From positions 7,103,205 to 7,167,204 of the forward strand of contig OZ004588.1 of assembly GCA_963924555.1 (NCBI GenBank): 64,000 nucleotides of DNA. The letters run 5' to 3'. Under the pieces are notes generated by a model that had not been told where the DNA came from, ran no database searches, and worked only from the letters and a program-made list of their open reading frames with translations. Positions 14,768-27,100 of the stretch are shown in pieces (position 1 is the stretch's first letter; every line of letters begins with the position of its first letter). This DNA comes from Crambe crambe. Its lineage: Eukaryota > Porifera > Demospongiae > Poecilosclerida > Crambeidae. The position numbers were made by a program, and so were the translations under genes.

Positions 14768-16069
14768 GATGCTTCAGGCATGCAGAGGATAGATTGAAAT
14801 AATACCTTCTACCACTCAACCATCGTAGACTACACATCTGATGTTCATGCTAGGTTTCTTAGACATATCTCACATCCACACCTTATGTACTTAATCCCTC
14901 CTTCCCCATTAAGATTTGGTCTCCAATTAAAGCACACCTCACACCAGAGACATAAGGAATTGGGACTTGTACCAATCAAAGTATATACACCAGGCATTGA
15001 AACAGCACGCCAATAGAAAACACTGCCTTTTTATCATTGTAGCATTATGGTACACTTTCAGATTCATTGATCACACATCGCATTTTTTTTTTGCCTCTGG
15101 CACCAGCATCTATGGTGGCATGTAGGTCAACACAAAATAGTAACACACCACACCCACGCAATACATGCTAAACAGAAGCATGTAGAGCAAGCAAGCTTGA
15201 GTTGAATTGAACAAAGTTTACAGGCCACGCCTTGAGACCGACAGTCTAGACAGTCTAGGCGATTGAACAACTACAAGCCACGATTAGCAAGGCAACTGGA
15301 AAGCCAAGAGCACCTAGAGAATGAGGACTACATGCTCCAGAAAAAAACAGAAACAGCAGAGACAACCCTCTAGGAGCCATGATGAGAGTGAATAAAGACT
15401 ACAAGCCAGATGATTAGCTAGGGCAACAGGAAGCCAAGAGCACTAAGATCAACAACTACATGAGCCACCGGCCCAGACATCAGGAAAGCTGAGCAAGCCT
15501 TACATGGAAGTGAACATTTGAAGAGTGCTTATCAGAGAGTATAAATTCAGAAGTCGTTTCAGGAATTGACACCTAACTCTACCCTTCAAATTGAGTGTGC
15601 ACTATTAAGACATTGCCCTAGACTAATGCCTCGGGCACTGGTAGCTAGCTATATGGACTTAGGTTATTAAAGACTAACTTATTAAAATAATCATTGCTCC
15701 ATTACTATTGTACTATACTGTACTGAGTACATATGCTATAATTTTATATAGTATCACGTGGCGTGTAATAGCTAGCTAGTTAGCTCATCTATATTATCCC
15801 TATTATATATCGCTCTAGTTACGCTGCTGCTGCCACAAAGTGGCTAAATTAATTCATCCCAGCTCTACCGTTGACTCACTTGCGCTCTATGTCTTGCTCG
15901 CCTCTAAAATAGTTGACTCTGGCCTGTACGGTATTGCAGAAGTACTTATGGAAGTGCCCGCTTCTATTCTCTGCTGCTCCTTGGACTTTAGCAGTTCAAT
16001 ATTCACTCAATCAAGCAAATCAAGCATGTGGCACAAGATGTTCTAATTATACGAAAGAAAAATCAAATA
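14768..16069. other. Intergenic region with two diverged copies of a ~120-bp repeat
   Basis: No gene seen. Between about 15260 and 15490 two diverged copies of a segment occur (core AAGCCA.GATTAGC..GGCAAC.GGAAGCCAAGAGCAC). The rest is AT-rich. It must contain the MYND-gene promoter on the left and that of the first MRPL45 copy on the right. Confidence 0.55.
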
Positions 16070-17340
16070 TGCACGTGGCATGCACACTGCATGCAAAGAT
16101 GCTATGCAGATACAGAGGCCAATTACCACCTACCATTCAAACAAGGGGAGCGAAGCAGGCAGTGATGGGGAATTCTACTGTGGATCCATATAATTATTTG
16201 AGAAGAAAGGTCCAGAAAGTAGAAATGATTGATAAGCAGAAGAAACTTGATCATCCCTTCCATGGGACCAGTTTAGGTATGTTAATGGAACTAAGAGAGA
16301 TGTTGATCATGTGCATGCATGCAGAACAGGTGATGTCAACTATATTGCTTCAAGAGGGGCTGGTAGAGAAACCTCCTCTATATTCAAGGCCGGTGAGTTC
16401 TGAGGAAGACATTAGTGTTCTCATTAATGGGGGTGTCCTCATTATAAGAGTATACTATCAGTGTTAATGGGATTTTTAAAAGGGTTCTCATGGGAGTTCT
16501 CCTTTCCCCCCCCCCCCCCCCCCCCCCCCCCCACTTAAAAGATCTTTCTCATATCAGGGTTGGGAGCATAGATGGACAGCCTTCAAAACTCGTCTTTCTG
16601 TGATCAGCTCGTGAGTTTAGATTCATTCACATAACAGTCAGATGAGTCAAAATGAATTATCATGAAGGAATATGGTGATCAAAAAGATGCTGAAGAATGT
16701 TGATCCTTTTAAGCCGACATTTTTTGCCCTGGAGGCACAGGAGCATTTCATAGAGATGAACATGGCTTTGAAAAAGTGAGAACAGAGAGGGAAAAAAGTC
16801 AATGCCTTTGACTTGACTTTGCAGAAAAGACGAGATGATATCCAGAGAACTGCTTACTGAGAGTGCATATGAAGTAAGTGGAGGAGTTTAAATGATTTAA
16901 GGACTAGCCTACTTGTTCTGTCCTCTTCCATTGAGTGCATATGTGCCAATATCTGTTTGTGCAGGCTACCAAGAAGGCGGGGTTTCTGAATGGATCTTTC
17001 ATGTGGGACTTTATTGAAGAACTAGAGGTGCCGAGAGTGATTGGTACCAATGTGTCTCATTTCAACACCAGGGAAAACCTATTCGCTCAGGTCTTTGTCC
17101 GTATCCGATTAAAACAGGTACCCTTTCCCCGAATGTAGCTTGCACCCTCATAATTATTTCTTTGTATGTATGACACATATGCAGCTGTTTGCATTGTACA
17201 GCCCCACGGGTAAGGTGGTACAAGGTGACCCCAACAAGCCAAGAGAGAGGACAGAATATATTGTGTTTGAAAGGCACTTGATAGAGCCACAGAAAAGCCC
17301 ATGGAAGATAGCAGCAAAATTATTAGCGGACGATTCCTGA
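16070..17340 (+). CDS. Mitochondrial ribosomal protein L45-like, upstream tandem copy
   Basis: MRPL45 is a Tim44-like protein of the mitochondrial large subunit near the polypeptide exit. This copy has the same seven-exon plan as its neighbour at 17452: VDPYNYLRRKVQK; EQVMSTILLQEGLVEKPPLYSRP; GWEHRWTAFKTRLSVIS; MLKNVDPFKPTFFALEAQEHFIEMNMALK; KDEMISRELLTESAYE; the exon FMWDFIEELEVPRVIGTNVSHFNTRENLFAQVFVRIRLKQ; and a final exon LFALYSPTGKVVQGDPNKPRERTEYIVFERHLIEPQKSPW that stops at 17338-17340. Splice sites are all intact. The start is uncertain: I chose ATG 16070 as the first ATG of the open frame. It lacks the long Lys-rich tail of the second copy and is clearly diverged. Confidence 0.78.
16506..16532. 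repeat. Poly-C run of about 27 bases
   Basis: Homopolymer in an intron of the first MRPL45-like copy; its length should be treated as assembly-uncertain. Confidence 0.95.
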
Positions 17341-17451
17341 ATCTTTTTTCGACGCGTGCGCGTTATTAGTTCTAATTATGAGAAAATATTTGAATTCTAG
17401 CCACGTGGCCTTTTGGATCATAGCTAGCTGCACTACACTAAAATATAAAGA

Positions 17452-19168
17452 ATGCAGAGACTACCCTTGGGCCTTGCAGAGGTATGCTTCGGGAGTGGAC
17501 TGACCAGGAGCCTGTTGCCGCTTCGCTGCACCTCAGCTGCAGGACTGATTCAAGTCAGGGGTGCAAAAAGGAAGAAATTTGCAAGTCCCACTGTCGACCC
17601 CTATACTCATTTGAGAAGAAAGCTTCGTCAAACAGAGGCTCAAAAATTTCAGAAGATCCCTCTCATGTCTGATGACCAAAGGGAAAAGAAGATCGATCTT
17701 CCTTTCCTTGTGACAAGTCTAAGTATGTAACCGGTAACCTACTTTACCAACCCACAGCCTGCAAGACTAATAGATGCAATTGGGGGGCAAACCCTGTAAT
17801 TAGTGAAATGATATTGATCCTGTGCAGATCAGGTGATTTCGTCTAATATCCCTCTGGAGAGATTTGCTAGAGCTCCACTATCCACAAAACTGGTAAGGTG
17901 TTGACTACAAAAAATACCCTCTGATCTTGCTTCAGAGATTTTACTAAGTCTCCCTTACTACCCAGGCCAGCAGTGGGTCTGGATAGACTAAGTCAGTTTT
18001 TATGCATCATAATCAAACTGTATTAGGGGTGGGATCAGAGATGGGCTGCCTTTAAAGCCAGCATGTCTGCCATCTACTCGTGAGTTGTTTGTTTTTTGTT
18101 GTTTTTTTAATTTGATTCATAGCATTGCTCTTTATTATTTTTTTTAGGGGTGCAGTCATTCGGAGGAGGTTGAAGAAAGTCGATCCTTTTAAACTGATAC
18201 CGTTTGCCCGCAAAGCACAGGAGCAGTTCATCGAGGTGAATATGGCTCTGCAAACGTGAGTATGAAATATAAAGCATGCATCTAGATGAAGTATCTTAGC
18301 GTGTTGTGCACTAAACCTTAACAACGTTCTCGATGCTTGACCATAAGCTGATCAACCACTCTGAAATTTGATTAAGAATCGAGTAGTTATAATGAATGAT
18401 CTGGGATCAAGTCAACACAAATAAACTTCAATTCCTTCAGGAATGAAAAGATGAAATTGAGAGAACTAACCACTGAAAATGCTTGTGAAGTAAGTTATAC
18501 CATATGTGACAGTCAAGGGTAGAACTATTCAAGTTTGCAAAAAAAAAATAATTCAAAAGGCAGAAAATTTCATCAGTTATGTAACCAGGCTGGCTGCCTC
18601 GTCAAATGTTTGAGTCTTAGAATTTTGCATAGACTGATTATAACTACATAATATAGCACAAAACAGAATATGAAAACAAACCACAGGATGACAATATTGA
18701 ATGAATGACTTGCAAACAATCAGTTATGACAAAAGTAAACTTTGACTAAAACCTGACCCTCGACTGTCACATATACATGTTCGACTTCCTGAATGTATTT
18801 CCAATAATAATAATAATTATCGTGTAGGTTTTGAAGGAGGAGTTTATGAATAAACAGTTTACATGGAAGTTTGTAGAAGAACTGGAAAGACCAAGAGTGA
18901 TACGTGCTTACGTTGCACCGTTCAATACCAGAGACAACTTGTTCGCTCAACTTGTTGTCCGTTTAAAATCAAAACAGGTGATCAATCAGAAAGTGAAAAC
19001 TAACCCAATAAAGTGTGTGTGTGTGCTCTAAAGCTAAGTTGGAACTTCCTAATATGGACACACTTGGGGGTTAGCCTTTTATCCTTTGTAGAGAGATTAG
19101 TCCTTTTTCAAAGTGTCCCTTATTGTGAGGTTTCAGATTAAATCGAGTATGCAATACTTCATTTGTTT

Positions 19169-19240
<72 letters not shown>

Positions 19241-19488
19241 CACAGCTGCTTGCAGTGTACAGCCCAACGGGAAAGGTGATAAAAGGTGACCCTGAGAATC
19301 CAAGAGAGGTGATAGATTACGTCGTATTTGAGAGGCACTTGGTGGAACCAGAGAAGACTTTTTGGAGAATAGCCTCCAAACTCCCACCCCAAAGGCCATG
19401 GAGAGAGACACTTGAGGAAAATGCAAAGAAGAAAGCAGAAAGTAGCAACAAACTGAGCGACGGTCAAAAGGCACTGACAGCATCTTAA
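17452..19488 (+). CDS. MRPL45: Mitochondrial ribosomal protein L45, downstream tandem copy
   Basis: Seven exons. The first (17452-17722) begins MQRLPLGLAEVCFGSGLTRS, an Arg-containing, acid-free start typical of a mitochondrial targeting peptide, then RGAKRKKFASPTVDPYTHLRRKLRQ. Later exons give NQVISSNIPLERFARAPLST, GWDQRWAAFKASMSAIYS, IRRRLKKVDPFKLIPFARKAQEQFIEVNMALQ, then FTWKFVEELERPRVIRAYVAPFNTRDNLFAQLVVRLKSKQ and LLAVYSPTGKVIKGDPENPREVIDYVVFERHLVEPEKTFWRIASKLPP. The last two match the conserved core of animal MRPL45 (W.FVESLE..., YDRFGRLMYG...LEYVVFEKQL...SWRMHTKI). It stops at TAA 19486-19488. This copy starts only 112 bp after the stop of the first and keeps a basic tail, so it is probably the main gene. 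Confidence 0.85.
19171..19238. repeat. (CT)n microsatellite, 34 units
   Basis: Perfect CT dinucleotide tract forming the pyrimidine tract just before the CCACAG acceptor of the last MRPL45 exon. Length changes here could alter splicing of that exon. Confidence 0.95.
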
Positions 19489-19905
19489 AAAAGGCAATTT
19501 TATAACCAGTCGTTCCATTTCATGTTTAACTTAATCAACTTATCAACTTGCCTGCTACTTTAAATCTGGCAATTTAATTTCTTTTTATAGATAAAATTGA
19601 TATATTAAAAAGGTTATAAAAGACACTTGGTATAAAGTACTGGTGTTGCTGTGTAGCGCTAGTGGTGTCAAACCTGGGTGAGCATTTGGTACATGTCCGA
19701 GTTACTGTCCTTCTGGAGCAGTGGAGACCGGTGAGTGAGAGTTCTACCTCCTTTGCAATAATGATTGGATGTGATTTTTGTGGACTTTCCCCTCCTTTGC
19801 CCCAGGCTACGTATCTGTGTCAGATATATGTACATTTTGATGATGATTCAATGAATCATGTATTACTATTGTACCTTCTGAAGCAATGGAGTCTTCTTTT
19901 TCTTT

Positions 19906-20570
19906 TCACCTATAATGCATAATGAGTCCACACACATTTAACATCACTACCTCATCCCATACTCCACTCTTACCATGTTCCATCAGGTCCATGACAGCAC
20001 TGATCATCTCCTGCTCTTTAGTTCTCCTAATCTTCCCTCTCTGCCCATAAAACACCTCACTGGCCACACCCGATTCCTTCTGACTGCACCCTCTCCTATT
20101 AAGGAGGGTAGGAGTAGACCTGGGTAATTTCTCATTGGTCTTAAAGAGAGGGTTAGTCTTGATCACGACTTTAGTCGGAGAAGAAATACCAGGACCAACA
20201 GGAACCACAAACTCTTGCTGTTTTATGGATGAAGGCCTGAAGTGATATTAAAGGACGTCCATTATTATCTTATACTGACAGATAATGCTTACTTTATTGT
20301 CACTCTTCTCTTTGTGACTTTAATATTTCCACAGACTCCTTGCTTCACTCTACTTCTTCTGAGCACAAGACGAGTTTTTCCTTTGCTTCTCTTCCTGGTT
20401 ACACTTTTATTCAAACTCCCAGCAGTCCTTGGGGCCTGAGGTCTTGCTGTTCTGCTCCTCAGGGCATAGGTATGCCTTTGGGCTGGTGGTAACTTCGCTT
20501 CTATTGGCTTATCTCTAGCTGGAGAGTTTTCTTTGTATTGATGTATTTCGAAACTGGCAGGAGCAGCCAT
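19906..20570 (-). CDS. Small basic protein of unknown function
   Basis: The start codon at 20570 opens MAAPASFEIHQYKENSPARD, followed by a proline/arginine-rich basic region (YALRSRTARPQAPRT, KRSKGKTRLVLRRSR). A likely donor GTGAAG follows that region, and an acceptor (ATAAAACAG) leads to QEFVVPVGPGISSPTKVVIK, then a region ending KEQEMISAVMDLMEHGKSG and a stop near 19906. About 180 residues with no recognised domain. The C-terminal end is uncertain because a further splice cannot be excluded. It sits head-to-head with PSMD3. The basic, disordered character would fit a nuclear protein, but that is only a guess. Confidence 0.5.
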
Positions 20571-20734
20571 GATGGAAGTTTCCTTTTAAATTTAGGGGGT
20601 GTATGCAATTTGAATTTCGCGGGAATTTTTGACGCAAAATTAAATGCTGACGTCAGCAAAGTACAGCTGCTGCCGGGAAGGAGTTGGTAAAGGGTTTGGT
20701 TACACGAGTGTACTTGTACTCTGCAAGCTTCAAG
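20571..20734. promoter_or_regulatory. Bidirectional promoter candidate for PSMD3 and the small basic gene
   Basis: Only 164 bp lie between two divergent start codons. The region includes TGACGCAAAAT and TGACGTCAGCA; TGACGTCA is a perfect CRE-type palindrome. The palindrome is seen in the sequence; its use is inferred. Confidence 0.55.
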
Positions 20735-23700
20735 ATGGCTACGGATACGAAGGACGTGGAGATGAAAGATGTAGAGGATAAAAAATCCACAGAAGAGGCG
20801 ACTGATCCCAAACAAGGCCAAAAAGATAAAGATTTGCTGTTATTCGAAGGTAACTTGGACTAGTTAATTGTAGACTGTGGTCAGTATATTTGAGTTAGCT
20901 ATCCAGATGTGGCTGTTAACTCATCGCCAGGTATCTTAGTGTACATATAGACGACAGTGGATTAGAATTTTGACTCCCTTCTTCCCTTACCTCGAAATGG
21001 TGTGCTCTTATTAGAACCCTACACTTTCTTGCAGACATACGCGAACAGATGAAGCTAATAGAGAAAGGAGTGAACCAGAAAGAGCCTCGATTCATCCATA
21101 GAGCAGTACGATGCCTGCAGCCCCTTCGTAAGAAAACCAATGACAATGTCCTTCGCAAACTAGTCATTATCTATTTCCCACCAAGTAAGAAAGTTATCCC
21201 AACCAATCACCTTTATCTTTAGCATCTTTAATCAGGTTCCCCCAGTAGAGAACCACTTTTGAAGTACTTGGAAGAGGTTGGTACATACAATAAGAGTAGA
21301 AAATAGATGAATTAGAATTTTTATTACCTTTAGCCGATGGAGACAGAGGAAACCGTACATTCTTATCGACCGCGGAGTTCCAAATTAGTGGGTGGTGCTA
21401 TCCTACCAGAGTTGGATGTCTTTGTTCATTTGCTGATACTGCTACGATTAATCGACACCAACAATTTAAATAAGGTGAGAGAAATACATCAATCAGCCCT
21501 TTCTAAACTGAAAACTCTATGCTACTTTGACCTCTTAAGATATTTTCTTTTTTCCAGGCCAAGGATTGTAGTGATAGTCTAATGAATAAGTTCATTCCTT
21601 TCAACCGAAGAACTCTGGACTTTCTCAGTGCCAAGGCTTTCTTCTACCACTCTAGAGTTTACGAGTTGATGGACAAGTTAGCTGATATTAGGAGGTGAGA
21701 CACTAATCAGGGCATGCAGGAACACCCCATCATTGTCCAGACATGATTAGCAGTTTCAAATGTATCAGACAAAGGCAGAAAGAGACCACAAAGTAGCCAT
21801 TTTCGGTCAGACAAAGGCAGAAAGTGGCAAGACAAATTTGCCTGAAAAATGTAGGACCTATGACAGACTGTTATTACAAGCCCTGCACTAGCTATTGCTC
21901 CAAATTATAAAGATTAAAGCAGAGTATGGTGTCAATCCATGCTTCAAGGCTTCATTGGACTTTTGCTTACTGTTTTACAGTTTTTTTCATGCCCGTCTTC
22001 GCACAGCTACGTTGCGACATAACGAGGAGGGGCAAGCCTGTTTGATCAATATCTTGCTGAGGAATTACTTGCACTACAATCTATATGATCAGGTAAAGGA
22101 TCACCACATTTAAAAAGAAATGCACAAACTTGAATTGAATATACTGATTGTAGGCAGATAAACTCGTATCAAAGAGCGAGTTTCCTCACAGTGCAAACAA
22201 CAATCAAATGGCAAGACATCTTTACTATTTAGGTAAGTGGACGCGAGTAGAATAAGTCACAATCACTGATTCAGTATGCCACATATAATCGTGGTATAAG
22301 ATCACAGCAGTACTGCTAGTATACTGGACCCCAGACAATTACTGATTCAGTACTGCTAGTATACTGGACCCCAGACAATTACTGATTCAGTACTGCTAGT
22401 ATACTGGACCCCAGACAGTTACTGATTCAGTACTGCTAGTATACTTCTAGTATACTGGACCCCAGACAATTATTACTGATTCAGTAAATGCTGTTGTACT
22501 ATTTTGGTAACACTTTATCGTGTATGTTGTGCAGGTCGAATCAAAGCCATTCAGTTGGACTACTCTGATGCCCACAAGAATCTGTTGCAGGTGAATTAAA
22601 CCCTATTTCTATGGAAACATTGATGTGAAGTTTCATCCCCTCAGGCTATCTGCAAGGCACCACAGAACTCAGCCATTGGCTTTAAGCAGACGGCCCATAA
22701 ATTTGCCATAGTGGTGCAGCTGCTACTAGGGGAAATCCCTGACCGCGCCACATTCCGAGAACCCATTCTGAAGAAGCCCCTGATTCCATACCTGCAACTC
22801 ACTCAAGGTAGGTGCTGCCCCACCTCCTCTCTTCTTTAATTAGGACACTTCAATCAGGACACCTCTAATCAGGACACTTCTTTAATTAGGACACTTCTTT
22901 AATTAGGACACCTCTAATCAGGACACTTTTTTAATAAGGACACTTCTTAATCAGGACACCTTTAATCAGGACACTTCTTTAATTAGGACACTTCAATCAG
23001 GACACCTCTCTGACCAGGACACTTTTTTGTTCCCTAGAAGGGTATAGAGTATCTCATTTCAAGTGTCCACATTAAGATTAACTTATAAACTGATTCTAAT
23101 ACTGCCTGTAGCGGTACGGAATGGAGACCTGGACCAGTTCAATGATGTCTTGAAGCGGTATGGAACACAGTTCCAGTCGGAAAAGACTTACACGCTCATT
23201 ATTCGTTTGAGACACAATGTGATCAAGACTGGCATCAGAATGATCAGCCTCTCATACTCCAGGTCAGAGGGGAGGGAGATAGGTGGGTGTGGTTTTACAC
23301 ATGGTGTTGTCTCTTTAGGATATCTTTGACTGACATTGCTCATAAGCTGTTGTTGGACAGTGGAGAAGATGCAGAATACATAGTTGCCAAGGTAAGGGGA
23401 TTGAAGACCCACACGTACACCACCACACTATACTGCCCACCACCACCAGCTAGTATAAAGGGCTAGCTGGTAAACTTCTCTGTGGTACCTCTTCTTTTCA
23501 GGCCATTCGAGATGGAGTAATAGAAGCAAGCATAGACCATGAACAAGGTTTCATGAGGTCAAAGGTGAACATCACCAGCGATTCATTCTACTCTGTCAGT
23601 ATAGTATTATCAACTCCTATAGGAGAATATTGATATCTATGCAACTAAAGAACCCCAGGAAGCCTTCCATCAGAGAATTCTCTTCTGTCTGGACCTCTAC

Positions 23701-23953
23701 AACCAGTCTGTCAAGGTTAGTCACATGATCATCATGTGATGCAGGCAATAGTTAAGCTTCTGTGACATTACAGGCTATGAGATATCCTCCTAAGGCATAC
23801 AAAAAGGACTTCGAATCAGTTGAGGTGAGATTCTCTCTCTCTCTCTCTGTTTTAGTTGCCCCTTCCCTACAGGATCGTCGAGAGCGTGAGCAGCAGGACT
23901 TGGAATTGGCCAAGGAGATGACAGAGGATGATGAAGAGGAGGACTTCCCTTAA
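20735..23953 (+). CDS. PSMD3: 26S proteasome non-ATPase regulatory subunit 3 (Rpn3)
   Basis: PSMD3 is a PCI-domain subunit of the 19S lid that helps hold the deubiquitinating module on the proteasome. About a dozen exons starting [18 protein letters not shown] (20735-20849) and including 21035-21184, 21236-21276 and 21334-21474. The product is about 500 residues. Family blocks include [79 protein letters not shown] and [20 protein letters not shown]. The PCI domain ([20 protein letters not shown]...[22 protein letters not shown]) and the acidic tail [12 protein letters not shown] follow. The last exon, ending TAA 23951-23953, exists in three decayed extra copies at 32349, 43123 and 55428. Confidence 0.96.
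22310..22486 (+). repeat. About 40-bp minisatellite in PSMD3 intron
   Basis: The unit, core TACTGCTAGTATACTGGACC then CCAGACAATTACTGATTCAG, occurs about four times, the last with a small internal duplication. Confidence 0.88.
22834..23024 (+). repeat. Short-unit minisatellite (AATTAGGACACTT/AATCAGGACACCT)
   Basis: About ten alternating 16-18 bp units in a PSMD3 intron. Confidence 0.88.
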
Positions 23954-24137
23954 TAGAACAAGTAATATCATTATTTAAAAATAGAATTAATAACAAAATT
24001 TCTTTAACAAACTGTATAAAGTGTGCATGTGCATGTTGTAATGGTGGGATTAACCAACTAGTTACTTATAACTCAAGGTTTATAACTAACTGTTATCTTG
24101 TGCTGCACCAATTCAATTCCATTAGGCTGTTTCTTTC

Positions 24138-27100
24138 TTATCTGTCATCTGCAAGGTACTCTGTAGGTTGAAAGCATAAATTTTATCACCACAAGTCCAT
24201 AATAACCATAGTTACCATACATAACACTAAATATCACTATTGCTACAATAACTTACTTTTCCTGATCCTGGAGGCCACCCCTGTGTGACCAACGGCCTCA
24301 AGTGCTGTAGCTAAACTGTCCCAGGTGGGAGGTCCAGAGGCTGTAGTGACACTGTCGTCTTCTCTCAACCACACAGCCACCATGTCTGCTGGAAGGTTGT
24401 TCATCCCTTGTAGGTGTTGAAAATGCAATCCCAGTTTCCCACCCACTCTCATCAGTTCTTTTCTGTTTAAATTTTCCAATTCTTGAGTGACTGCATGGTG
24501 GTCACCCGTTGATGAAAGCCATGAAGAATCTATCAAGACACAGATAGCTATAAATATAATTTCAGATAACCTCTTACCCTTTTGTTGATCCTGATTGGGT
24601 CTCTGTAGAAAACATGCATGGTAACTGATAAAAGTATGACCAAAGATTATAACTTACTGAACTGCTGGTGTGTGATGATGATTCATATTTCTCTGTGAAT
24701 TCTGAATATTTGACCCTAAAAGGATGAAGTGACATGAGGAAGTAGCTAGCTGTGGTTATAGTCTTTACTTTTCTGCCACTTCATGCATGTCAATGCACTC
24801 GAGATGGTGGATGAGGTAAGGACGAGGAGGGACTCCAATTTGCTCCATTTCTTTGATCCAGCGATCAATCAGTATCACCGGATCTTGAACTCGATGTGTT
24901 GTCATTTCCAAGGCATCTTTGAAATCAGCCAATTTCTGAGGATTTTCCTTAAGCTCTTTAGCAACACCATTAATCTCAGGAACTGATATTGGACCAGTGG
25001 AACCATGGAGCTAAAGGACCATATACACATAATGTGCACACACCTTACTAGGATTATACGAACCTTGGGAATGGCTATTTTTAGCCAGTTTTTCTGATCT
25101 TTATTTAGTTCGTATATCTTGTCCTCCTGACAACGTAAACACGACTTGGTGGTGTATTCTGACTTCAGGAGAACAAAATGCTCGGGAGTGTGGGGATTAC
25201 TGGTTTTGCAGTGGTCACAGGAGAAAGCAAAGGCCATTTTGATTCCTGGAAACCATTGACTGACTTGATCAGTGAAGCACCTTTGGACAGCGCCCATTAC
25301 TTTCTGACAAATATCTGGGAATATTGGGTTGCCACTTTCTCGTGGTTTTTCACGCACTAAATTGATTTGAATAGAATGCTTGCATTCAGAAATAGTGAGT
25401 GTGTCTATGTTTGAACCAGATTGACCTAGTGTGAAGGACACTCTATTTCTGTAGATGCCATGACCAAAGGCTATGTCGCAGCCTTTCTTTGTAGAAAGAG
25501 CTGTAGCAAGTCGGGTGAAGAACCCTGGGGGAAGATATTTGATATCTGGGAATACCAAATGCAATGAAGCAGCTCTCCTTTCACAAGATGGAATATCAGT
25601 AGATGCACCATTTTGTGTAGCTGGAAGAGGAGGGAGTACAGAAGGAACAAAGTACTCTTTGCCCTTAAGATTGTGCACTTTGCCACAAGTGTTGACTGGC
25701 GCCACTATAAGGAAATGCTTTAAGAGGTCGACTATGGACTGAGGTGGCAAGGGATTAAGCTCATCTGCTGTAGAGGCTTTCCAAATTTCTGCATAGAGTG
25801 CTTCAACCAGAATACCACAATTTCGGAGAGTGTCCCACAATGTTGGTGCTCCCTCTTTTTCAAAGCCTTCAAGAGCTAAAAGCTTGGCTATCTGCTTTAT
25901 GAGCCACTGAGGGTCAGATATGACTATAGAGCTTAAGCTGGGGATCTTGTCATAGTGAAGAAACACAGCAAGGTCGTGGTAAAACTTCAAGACACTGGGA
26001 ACTGAATCTTTTGGGATGGTGCAGGCTTCTGCAACTGCAACCACTTCTTTCAACGTGAAATAAGGCTTGTTTTTAGCCATTCTACGCAACACCTTCCTGA
26101 AGAGAACCCATGTAAGAGGTGTATCGACCTTCATTTCATTGTTGCAGGCAAAATCATTGACAATTTGGAGAACTCTTCTGTACCCAGGATCTGCATTCTC
26201 CCGCCCAGCTGTTGTGTTGTCGATGATCACTCCTTTATCACGGACCAGGTGAGCATATTCTTTATCCTTGTACTCGGTGTACAGCTGCTCGAGAATGCTA
26301 TCTTTGTTAGCTCGTACAGTAGGATCATCACCATGGGTACCAACTGGCAAGATACGAGGATATTCAGGCATTTTAGTGATGCTTTCATTGGCACTTTTGT
26401 CGGTGAGAGTGGCATCAATGCAAGACATCCATTGCAGAAGGAGCTCTATCGTACTTTGCTCCAGAACTTGCTGTGTGGCATGACCTTGATAGTGAGAAAG
26501 GGATAAGCATCGCTCGTGTAGATCCTTTCGAGCATCAAACATGAGGAAGAACATGGACTTTGATGTTAGAAAGGCTGGCAGGATGCAGAGAAAGACTTGC
26601 TGGCCACCACAATCCCACACATACAGGAACACTTCAGATTCAGGTGCTTGGATTTCAGGATGCTGCTTGGCTAATTCGATAATTTCTTCTATGATCTTCT
26701 GAGCTTCAGATATTTCAGGGTTACTTCCTGTACGAGAGAGACGTGATGCTGCCAAAGCAATTCCTACTTGGATCCATTTTACCACTCGCAATGACTCAGT
26801 TTCTCCACTACTTACATCGTATACCAGACGCACTAGTCCAACCAGTTCATTAGTTTCGTCATCTTCAGTGACCGGCACCCAATACCCTCCACTAACACTT
26901 CCACCTTTTGCTGTGTGCGTGCTGACGTCTCTTGAGGCCCCACTTTGTCCAGGTTGGAAAGTGCTGAGGTCAGCCATTTGAGTGCTGTTAACATTAGCTT
27001 CATCTGGAAGTGGTTTGTTCATCATTCCACGCTGGAAACTGCTCTTGCCTACTCCTCCAGCACCAAGGTGCACGATGCGTGCATAAGCCACACTGACTAC

